Assembly (NCBI GenBank): GCA_029005335.1
Contig: JAQXFT010000154.1
Span: forward strand, 1 to 12,522
Source: Oscillospiraceae bacterium
GTDB lineage: Bacteria; Bacillota; Clostridia; Oscillospirales; Ruminococcaceae
Length of the DNA stretch: 12,522 bases
Direction of reading: 5' to 3'
The notes beneath the pieces are model-generated. The model was not told the origin of the DNA. It ran no database searches and was given only the letters and a program-made list of their open reading frames with translations. The translations under genes and the position numbers were made by a program. Shown here in pieces: positions 8,133 through 12,522 of this stretch (within the stretch, counting starts at the first letter, position 1; every line of letters begins with the position of its first letter).

Positions 8133-8609
8133 TTATGCAAATTCAAAATACAGCTTTACATGGGCAATATCTGAAAGCACATAATTTTTTTCAGTATTCT
8201 CATCAGTTCTGACAGTAATTCTGTCACGGTCAGCAGAAATCAGCTCACCGGTTATATCCTTTTCGCCGTCTACAGCACGAATAAGCTTAATCTGAATTGT
8301 ATCACCGATACAGGCTTCAAAATGCTCCTCACGGACAAGCTCTCTTTCAAGACCGGCTGAACCTACTTCAAGAATATAGCTCTGTTCAATAGGGTCTTCA
8401 CGGTCGAGCATTTCGTTTACCGGCTCTGTAACCCTTTCGCAGTCATCTATTGATATTCCCTCATCACGGTCAATAAAGATTCTGAGATACCATACAGCAC
8501 CTTCTTTTACAAAGCTTACGTCCCAGAGAAAATACTCCAGTTCATCGGTAATCGGCTTGACGAGGTCATATATTTTCCTCTCAGTATTTCCGAATTTTTT
8601 AAATTTCAA
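8133..8609 (-). CDS. rimP: Ribosome maturation factor RimP
   Basis: Assembly factor for the 30S subunit, first gene of the operon. About 158 residues, normal for the family. The N-terminal alpha/beta domain contains the RKIYDLVKPITDELEYFLWDVSFVKE region, the YLRIFIDRDEGISIDDCERV strand-helix and the EVGSAGLERELVREEHFEAC segment (EVSSPGLDRPL in textbook members); the Sm-like C-terminal domain ends in SDIAHVKLYFEF. The start is uncertain. The only good Shine-Dalgarno (GGAG, 8622-8619) is nine bases upstream of a TTG at 8609-8607, so that codon is chosen. Alternatives are an ATG at 8618 directly abutting the GGAG, or a TTG at 8624 with no site upstream. Confidence 0.92.
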   Translation of the reverse strand: MKFKKFGNTERKIYDLVKPITDELEYFLWDVSFVKEGAVWYLRIFIDRDEGISIDDCERVTEPVNEMLDREDPIEQSYILEVGSAGLERELVREEHFEACIGDTIQIKLIRAVDGEKDITGELISADRDRITVRTDENTEKNYVLSDIAHVKLYFEFA

Positions 8610-8634
8610 AAGCAACATCTCCAATATACAAACT

Positions 8635-8659
8635 AAAGACCGGAAGCTTTCCGGTCTTT
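8635..8659. other. Strong hairpin in the rimP 5' leader
   Basis: Perfect 11-base inverted repeat, AAAGACCGGAA and TTCCGGTCTTT, around a 3-base loop, with a GC-rich centre. On the minus strand it lies about 25 bases after the -10 box of the operon promoter and ends about 12 bases before the rimP Shine-Dalgarno site. The minus-strand 3' flank is only moderately T-rich (TCTTTAGTTTG) and the plus-strand flank has a short T run, so it may be a weak or bidirectional terminator, an attenuator, or an mRNA-stabilising 5' structure. It could not be assigned to a known riboswitch or r-protein leader. Confidence 0.75.
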
Positions 8660-8682
8660 TGAGTTAACATCTTACTTTTATC

Positions 8683-8711
8683 ATTATAGCACGCTGTCCC
8701 TTAAAAATCAA
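8683..8711 (-). promoter_or_regulatory. Promoter of the rimP-nusA-infB operon
   Basis: On the minus strand TTGATT (8711-8706) and a perfect TATAAT (8688-8683) are separated by exactly 17 bases, and the -10 is preceded by TGC, giving an extended -10. Predicted transcription start is near 8676, about 65 bases upstream of the rimP start codon. No other comparably good promoter is seen upstream of the operon, so this housekeeping sigma-A-type promoter likely drives rimP through ribF/gltX. Confidence 0.85.
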
Positions 8712-9120
8712 GTGTTTTTTCAAAATTTTTCCGATACTTTTAAAAAAGTTCATTTTACCGTAATAATCACTGATATTACAATAAAATTTTCTGGAATACG
8801 ATTTTCAAAGCTAAAAAACTGAATTGTATCTGATATACAGTAGTAAAGAGCATTAAGCACAAATTACCTTGTGTGTGAATTTTGAAAAAAATTTTTTTCT
8901 GACAATTTTTCATAACTACTCTAAAAAACTATCGGAAAGAAAATATTATGTAGTGTAAGGACAAACAAAACAGACAGAACGGTATCTTGAAAACTGAATA
9001 ATTTATCATCAGGAGCTGAAGTTACTACAGCTTAAAACTGCAACAGAGACTGTGTTCTGCTTATAACACAGAATTATTAAAAAAATTTTTAAAGTAATTA
9101 TTATTATGGAGGACCCGGCT
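8712..9120. other. AT-rich divergent intergenic region with putative plus-strand leader
   Basis: About 410 bases with no convincing coding frame. Plus-strand promoter candidates are only moderate: TTTACC/TACAAT at 8754-8782 (17-base spacer, nine of twelve consensus matches) and CTGACA/TAAAAA at 8899-8927 (17-base spacer, also nine matches). Other structure: a 14-base palindrome of the ACTTTT/AAAAGT type at 8736-8749 and a 16-base palindrome of seven A then seven T flanked by G and C at 8884-8899, both likely to bend DNA. The stretch from about 8970 onward has a boxA-like motif and small hairpins, listed separately. No tRNA or known riboswitch was recognised. Confidence 0.6.
8978..9095 (+). 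promoter_or_regulatory. Possible structured/antitermination leader of the accessory cluster
   Basis: The sequence TATCTTGAAAACTGAATA (8983-9000) closely resembles the CTTTGAAAACTGAATA-type, boxA-containing element found in rRNA operon leaders and 16S-23S spacers of Firmicutes. It is followed by a small hairpin (GAGCTG/CAGCTT, 9013-9033, including one G-T pair) and a second one (CTGTGTT/AACACAG, 9050-9071, loop of eight). An A7T5 tract follows at 9079-9090, just before the Shine-Dalgarno site of the first accessory gene. This could be an untranslated leader with antitermination function. That function is inference; the motif resemblance and stems are seen directly. Confidence 0.4.
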
Positions 9121-9438
9121 ATGAAAAACTCAATGAATGTGCAGACCATTTGCAAAAGAAACGAAACTGGAACTCTTGACTTCTATATGACAATCAAAAA
9201 TAACGAAATCTATCTCTTTACCACCAAGTATTTTTCTTATAACATTTTTAAAGAATATTGCAATGGCAAGCGAATTGAAGATGTATTTCATAATACAAAG
9301 ATGTACCGTCATCAGAAACTGAAAGAACGAATTTTTCGCATGGCAAAATACGCTTCCTATGAATATTCTCTAAATCTTTTTGAAAAAAATGCTATCAAAG
9401 AAAGGAGACATACTGATTACGATTATGAAGTTGCCTGA
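9121..9438 (+). CDS. Unrecognised small protein, first gene of the accessory cluster
   Basis: 105-residue protein that I do not recognise. The ATG at 9121 is eight bases after GGAGG (9108-9112). An in-frame ATG at 9106 overlaps that site and is unlikely. It is rich in Lys, Tyr, Phe and Asn with a beta-like N-terminal half (TGTLDFYMTIKNNEIYLFTT) and a helical, basic C-terminal half (KLKERIFRMAKYASYEYSLN). It shows no signal peptide, membrane segment, cysteine cluster or clear DNA-binding motif. It is a single compact domain, probably cytoplasmic. It precedes the YbjN-like gene by 60 bases on the same strand and probably shares its transcript. Coding status is supported by the good ribosome binding site and its place in the gene run; function is unknown. 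Confidence 0.75.
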   Translation: MKNSMNVQTICKRNETGTLDFYMTIKNNEIYLFTTKYFSYNIFKEYCNGKRIEDVFHNTKMYRHQKLKERIFRMAKYASYEYSLNLFEKNAIKERRHTDYDYEVA

Positions 9439-9498
9439 TCAGCAACGAAATTCTATATCAATAACAATTACAATACATATGTTTGGAGGAACTTTCTT

Positions 9499-10170
9499 AT
9501 GAAAGAGAAAATTTACAATAAAGAAATCGCAACCGCAATCAGCAACTTTCTCACAGATGATAACTGGTACTTCGGCTTTAATGAAGAAAAAGGAATTTTT
9601 CGTTTCGACCTCAGTTTAAAAGGAAAGCTGAAGAAAATCAGTTACGTCATCGATGTCAGGGAGAGCGAGTATCTTGTTTACGCAATATTTCCGATTAACG
9701 CCGAAACCGATGATGAGAAGATGATGACAGCAATAGCAGAGTTTATTTGTCGGGCAAACTATGGATTAAAGAATGGAAATTTTGAGTTTGACTTCAGAGA
9801 TGGAGAAATAAGATTCAAAATTCATATACCTTGCGACGGTATTCTTCCGTCCGCTGAAATCATTAAGGATAGTGTCTATTGTCCCGGAAGTATGTTCAGA
9901 ACCTACGGCTCCGGTATCCTGTCTATCATCTTCGGAGATGCAAATGCAAAAGAGGCTGTCAAGCAGTGTGAAGATTCAGAAGAACATAGGATTCGCAGAC
10001 AGCAAATGATTGAAGAAGAATGTGATACAGACACGGATGCTATGTTAACACGGCTTGCTGACAGACTCAGCTTAGAGAACACTGATAATAAACCGGAAGA
10101 TGAACAGGAAGGAACTGAAGATTCAGAAGTTAAAACTGAACTTTTCGGCAAGAAAGGAGGTGCTGCTTAA
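9499..10170 (+). CDS. YbjN-like domain protein with acidic C-terminal tail
   Basis: 223 residues. Residues about 7-158 resemble the YbjN family, whose fold is like type III secretion chaperones: an initial helix, strands ISYVIDVRESEYLVYAIFP, the helix MMTAIAEFICRANYGLKNGN followed by FEFDFRDGEIRFKIHIPCDG, then a long helical end. The family is often annotated as a sensory-transduction regulator, but in other bacteria it is more chaperone- or adaptor-like. Residues about 159-223 are a Glu/Asp-rich, probably disordered tail. The ATG has GGAGG nine bases upstream. The 3' end contains AAAGGAGG, the ribosome binding site of the next gene, and the TAA stop overlaps its ATG by one base (TAATG), so it is coupled to clpP. 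The family call is from pattern memory, not a search; a binding partner is unknown. Confidence 0.65.
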   Translation: MKEKIYNKEIATAISNFLTDDNWYFGFNEEKGIFRFDLSLKGKLKKISYVIDVRESEYLVYAIFPINAETDDEKMMTAIAEFICRANYGLKNGNFEFDFRDGEIRFKIHIPCDGILPSAEIIKDSVYCPGSMFRTYGSGILSIIFGDANAKEAVKQCEDSEEHRIRRQQMIEEECDTDTDAMLTRLADRLSLENTDNKPEDEQEGTEDSEVKTELFGKKGGAA

Positions 10171-10757
10171 TGAATATTCAGGTGAAATCAAGTAATGGGA
10201 TTGCACTGATTCCTATAGAGACACGACTTCTTGCTGACAGGAAGATATTTATTGAGGGCGAAATAAATCAGGAAGGTGCTTGTATCTTTACAAAGAAACT
10301 GCTTATTCTCTGCAAAGAGAATGATACTGCACCTATTGATATTCTCATCAACAGTCCGGGAGGCGAGATTTCAGCAGGTCTCCTTATGTATGACTGTATA
10401 CAGTCCTGTAAAACACCGATTCGTATGTTCTGCATGGGTACAGCATACTCAATGGGAGCTTTGCTCTTTGCCTGCGGAAACCATGGGCGATATATGTTTC
10501 CTCATTCAGAGCTTATGCTGCACGAACCGCTTCTTGGCTCAGGAGTACGTGGTAATGCTTCTTCGATTCGCTCTATCTCAGATAGTCTTATGGATACAAG
10601 AAAGAAGATGAACCAGATTCTTGCAAAGCATACGGGAAAAACAGAAGAGGAAATCGAGAAAGCAACCGGATTTGATCACTACTTCAGTCCCGAAGAAAGT
10701 ATAGAATTTGGTTTGGCTGATGAAATCGTAAGTTTTGATAAAATTATGGAGGGTTAA
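10170..10757 (+). CDS. ClpP-family serine protease (accessory paralogue)
   Basis: 195-residue ClpP-fold peptidase. The catalytic triad is intact: S94 in GTAYSMGALLFACG, H118 in LMLHEPLLGSG and D169 in TGFDHYFSPEESIEFGLAD. The INSPGGEISAG turn (60-70) and the RLLADRKIFIEGEI strand are also conserved. Classic ClpP degrades proteins only with a hexameric ATPase (ClpX, ClpA/C). Here no Clp ATPase is encoded nearby; the next gene is a VirD4/TraG-type ATPase. The N-terminal segment before RLLADR is about 18 residues and lacks the usual IPxVIExTxRGER sequence that forms the axial loops and docks the unfoldase. Start and coupling: ATG overlaps the upstream stop (TAATG) with AAAGGAGG nine bases before it. 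This is probably not the housekeeping clpP, given its neighbours. Alternatives: a phage-type ClpP-like head protease or a signal-peptide peptidase relative, but length and motifs favour true ClpP. Confidence 0.9.
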   Translation: MNIQVKSSNGIALIPIETRLLADRKIFIEGEINQEGACIFTKKLLILCKENDTAPIDILINSPGGEISAGLLMYDCIQSCKTPIRMFCMGTAYSMGALLFACGNHGRYMFPHSELMLHEPLLGSGVRGNASSIRSISDSLMDTRKKMNQILAKHTGKTEEEIEKATGFDHYFSPEESIEFGLADEIVSFDKIMEG

Positions 10758-10760
10758 AAG

Positions 10761-12038
10761 ATGAAAACAGATAAAATGATTCTGGGTGAAAATGCTGTGT
10801 ACAGCACAAATTGCAATGAAACTGGTTTGAACAACAATGTACTCGTATGTGCAAGCAGCGGTGCAGGTAAAAGCGTAAGTATTCTTGAGCCTCGTCTTCT
10901 GGAAACATTCAATTCCAGTCTTGTGGTTACTGTCACAAAGAGAAGATTGGTTGATAAATATAAGGGAGTGTTTAAAGGCAGAGGCTACAATGTTCTTGAC
11001 CTTAACTTTGTAAAACCCGAAGATAGTACGGTTTCCTTTGACCCGCTGGCATATGTTTCAAGTTATTCTGATATCACATTTCTGGCCGAATCAATTGTAA
11101 TGTCAAATCCCAGAAAAGGAAATAATAATATAGCAGATCCTTACTGGGACGAGGCAGGTTCATCACTGATGTCAGCTCTGATTTCATACGCCCTTATGAC
11201 GGAAGATAAGCCAACCTTTACAGATGTGCTGGAACTTGTTGATAATCTTAACATAAAAGATTCCGGTAGTGGTATAACAACATCATTAGATGCAAAATTT
11301 GAACGCCTTGCAAGAAAAGACCCTAACTGCTTTGCAGTTACTTGCTGGAATTCCTTTAAGGTCTTACCTATAAAGACAGCCAAGTGCGTTTATGGAACAC
11401 TCAATACTACAATTGATACAATCTTCTCACCTGAACTTCGTAAAATGATTGATAACAAGAAGAATGTTGACTTTGAACAGCTTGCATCTCAGAAAACGAT
11501 TATTTTTGTAAGCACATCAGCTGTAAACCCTTCGCTGAATTGCTTTGTAAACATGTTTTACGCACAGATGTTCAAGCAACTGTTTGAATACGCAGAATCA
11601 CTGCCGAGTGGTAAACTGCCTATTCCCGTCGCTGTTTTGTGCGATGACTTCGCAACCGGCTCTAAAATCCTCAATTTCCCTGAATATATCTCAATTTTTC
11701 GGGAAAAGCAAATAAGTGTGGTTTTGCTCTGCCAATCCGAAACTCAGCTTGAACACATGTACGGACACGAGCAGTCAGTTACAATTATTAATAATTGCGA
11801 CACCTATATCTACATGGGAGGCATGGATTTAAAAACCGGACGTAACATCAGCGAACGCCTTAATGCACCTCTTGAAGATGTTCTGTATATGCCTATCGGA
11901 CGTGAAATTATATTCAGAAGAGGTTCTAAGCCTTTGGTTACTACACGAATCGATATCAGCAAGCACAAAGCCTATCAGAAGATTACAGAAGAATACGAAA
12001 AAAGAGTTCGTGAAGCCGAATCCGAAGAAAGGAGATAA
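10761..12038 (+). CDS. Soluble VirD4/TraG-like ATPase (type IV coupling protein family)
   Basis: 425-residue P-loop ATPase. Walker A is CASSGAGKS (30-38); family segments follow: an FDPLAYV block (93-99), PYWDEAGSSLMSALISYAL (127-145), Walker B-like VAVLCDDFATG (290-300; Asp-Asp where classic members have Asp-Glu), REKQISVVLLCQSETQLEHM (314-333), and INNCDTYIYMGG (343-354). Classic VirD4/TraG proteins have an N-terminal membrane anchor and feed relaxase-DNA complexes to a type IV channel. This one begins directly with the ATPase and has no membrane segment. The start ATG has GGAGGG seven bases upstream and lies three bases after the clpP stop. The last 25 residues are Glu/Arg-rich and helical. 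No relaxase or other transfer gene is present in this window, so a role in conjugation is possible but unsupported here; driving the adjacent peptidase is an alternative inference. Confidence 0.85.
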   Translation: MKTDKMILGENAVYSTNCNETGLNNNVLVCASSGAGKSVSILEPRLLETFNSSLVVTVTKRRLVDKYKGVFKGRGYNVLDLNFVKPEDSTVSFDPLAYVSSYSDITFLAESIVMSNPRKGNNNIADPYWDEAGSSLMSALISYALMTEDKPTFTDVLELVDNLNIKDSGSGITTSLDAKFERLARKDPNCFAVTCWNSFKVLPIKTAKCVYGTLNTTIDTIFSPELRKMIDNKKNVDFEQLASQKTIIFVSTSAVNPSLNCFVNMFYAQMFKQLFEYAESLPSGKLPIPVAVLCDDFATGSKILNFPEYISIFREKQISVVLLCQSETQLEHMYGHEQSVTIINNCDTYIYMGGMDLKTGRNISERLNAPLEDVLYMPIGREIIFRRGSKPLVTTRIDISKHKAYQKITEEYEKRVREAESEERR

Positions 12039-12082
12039 TGAATATAGCTTCACTGAAACAGAAACACGATGCTTTTTTATAA
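12038..12082 (+). CDS. Very short coupled reading frame, possible truncated gene
   Basis: Fourteen codons starting with an ATG that overlaps the TAA stop of the ATPase gene (TAATG). AAAGGAG is only three bases upstream of the ATG, a short but possible spacing. The encoded peptide MNIASLKQKHDAFL ends at TAA, and a 9-base hairpin begins at that stop codon. The arrangement looks like the start of a further gene that has been cut short, or a small regulatory peptide. Coding status is speculative. Confidence 0.25.
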   Translation: MNIASLKQKHDAFL

Positions 12083-12102
12083 GGGAGATTCGTTCTCCCT
12101 TA
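12080..12102 (+). repeat. Hairpin after the ATPase gene
   Basis: Perfect inverted repeat TAAGGGAGA and TCTCCCTTA (9 bases) around a TTCGT loop. The 3' flank on the plus strand is ACAGAAGAG, without a T run, so it is not a convincing intrinsic terminator. It may be an mRNA 3'-end stabiliser or a scar of rearrangement. Confidence 0.55.
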
Positions 12103-12118
12103 ACAGAAGAGAAACCTC

Positions 12119-12244
12119 ATGAATGCAACAAGAAAAAACCGAAAATATACGGATTCAGATGACACCCGGGATATGCCTGAAACCTTTCAATGCTTTTATT
12201 ATAAACCTCCTGTCAGATTGAGACCTTTTTTGGGAGTGCTATAA
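12119..12244 (+). CDS. Possible 41-residue basic small protein
   Basis: Open frame from ATG at 12119 to TAA at 12242-12244. The peptide starts MNATRKNRKYTDSDDTRD and ends with an aromatic/proline-rich part, FYYKPPVRLRPFLGVL. Upstream AGAAGAG is a weak ribosome binding site. The N-terminal half is hydrophilic and charged; the C-terminal half could be a folded motif. No family recognised. Its stop codon overlaps the -10 box of a candidate promoter, which lowers confidence slightly but does not exclude it. Nothing else explains this stretch. Confidence 0.35.
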   Translation: MNATRKNRKYTDSDDTRDMPETFQCFYYKPPVRLRPFLGVL

Positions 12245-12245
12245 T
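12218..12245 (+). promoter_or_regulatory. Candidate extended -10 promoter upstream of the lipoprotein gene
   Basis: TTGAGA (12218-12223) and TATAAT (12240-12245) are 16 bases apart, and TGC precedes the -10. It could act as the upstream member of a tandem promoter pair for the lipoprotein gene. It overlaps the end of the 41-codon frame. Confidence 0.5.
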
Positions 12246-12268
12246 TATAAAAATCTCACCACAGATAC

Positions 12269-12297
12269 TTGACATATAAGATTCAAGTATATATAAT
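12269..12297 (+). promoter_or_regulatory. Perfect-consensus promoter of the lipoprotein gene
   Basis: TTGACA (12269-12274) and TATAAT (12292-12297) match the housekeeping consensus exactly, with a 17-base spacer. Expected start is around 12304, giving a leader of about 25 bases with GGAGG six bases before the ATG. Confidence 0.85.
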
Positions 12298-12328
12298 AAT
12301 AGGTACAATAATTTTACGGAGGAAGAAT

Positions 12329-12522
12329 ATGAAAAATATCAGAAAAATTCTAATATCAGCTTTATCATCAGTATTAATTGCAAATCTTACCGCCTGCAAG
12401 CAAAAGCCGGAGGATTCATTATCATCATCAGAAATATTTACAGAGCCTCCGACAGAAACTCAGCAAATAACTACAGAACCCCCTTTCACTGAACCCGATA
12501 TAAGCGGACAGACTATATACTG
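12329..12522 (+). CDS. Secreted lipoprotein, N-terminal fragment (possible solute-binding protein)
   Basis: First 64 residues of a gene cut by the window edge. It starts with the basic MKNIRK stretch, then a hydrophobic core ILISALSSVLIA and the lipobox LTAC, with the lipidated Cys at residue 23. A long Ser/Thr/Pro/Glu linker follows (about 24-58), as in Gram-positive surface lipoproteins that hold a domain away from the membrane. The visible end, ISGQTIYW, resembles the first strand of carbohydrate-type ABC solute-binding proteins in clostridia. The lipoprotein call is well supported; solute binding is a guess until the rest is seen. The ATG has GGAGG six bases upstream and follows a perfect promoter. 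It seems to be transcribed separately from the accessory cluster. Confidence 0.8.
   Translation, partial: MKNIRKILISALSSVLIANLTACKQKPEDSLSSSEIFTEPPTETQQITTEPPFTEPDISGQTIY

Noticed and set aside
8661..9120. CRISPR array, tRNA or known riboswitch in the intergenic region
   Set aside because: No regularly spaced direct repeats, no cloverleaf or CCA-type end and no recognisable riboswitch core were found by eye.
9121..12244. Complete integrative conjugative element
   Set aside because: Only a VirD4-like ATPase is present; no integrase, relaxase, VirB4, attachment-site repeat or origin of transfer is visible in the window.
12230..12245. GAGTGCTA resembling half of the CIRCE heat-shock operator
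   Set aside because: The partner half TTAGCACTC is missing at the required nine-base spacing upstream, so this is only the extended -10 context TGCTATAAT.
8674..12252. Inverted repeat flanking the accessory cluster (GTGCTATAATNATAAAA, minus strand at about 8690 and plus strand at about 12236)
   Set aside because: Both copies are the -10 regions of predicted promoters, so the similarity follows from promoter consensus rather than transposon ends. No target duplication was seen.

Overview
The window is about 12.5 kb of AT-rich chromosomal DNA from a low-GC Gram-positive bacterium. The gene order rimP-nusA-ylxR-ylxQ-infB-rbfA-nrnA-truB-ribF is the classic Bacillota translation/transcription operon. 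Protein style (strong purine-rich Shine-Dalgarno sites, many ATA codons, a Cys-anchored lipoprotein with a Ser/Thr/Pro linker) suggests a gut or rumen Clostridia such as Ruminococcus or a relative. The species-level guess is inference only.

Region 1 (1-8690, minus strand) is one tightly packed operon. It is read from a near-consensus promoter at 8683-8711 through rimP, nusA, ylxR, ylxQ, infB, rbfA, nrnA, truB and ribF into gltX, which runs off the left edge. Gaps are 5 to about 60 bases, and three junctions overlap or nearly overlap, as expected for coupled translation. The products cover 30S maturation (RimP, RbfA), transcription elongation/termination (NusA), initiation (IF-2), RNA-binding accessory proteins (YlxR, YlxQ), nano-RNA/pAp turnover (NrnA), tRNA pseudouridylation (TruB), flavin cofactor synthesis (RibF) and glutamyl-tRNA charging (GltX). 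NusA carries an unusual charged insertion between its two KH domains and an acidic tail.

Region 2 (about 8690-9120) is a 430-base, very AT-rich divergent intergenic region. It holds the operon promoter, A/T-tract palindromes and, on the plus strand, a leader with small hairpins and a sequence resembling the boxA-like element of Firmicute rRNA operons.

Region 3 (9121-12244, plus strand) is the accessory part: a compact run of an unrecognised 105-residue protein, a YbjN-like protein with an acidic tail, a ClpP-family serine protease with an intact catalytic triad, and a soluble VirD4/TraG-like ATPase. Two tiny reading frames follow. The ClpP and ATPase genes are translationally linked to their neighbours. 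No relaxase, integrase, other conjugation gene or Clp unfoldase lies in the window. A chaperone-like protein, a ClpP peptidase and a hexameric-type ATPase in one transcription unit is the most interesting candidate for an undescribed system. It could instead be part of a conjugative or degenerate mobile element.

Region 4 (12245-12522) has a perfect-consensus promoter and the start of a secreted lipoprotein gene, possibly an ABC-transporter substrate-binding protein, cut by the right edge.
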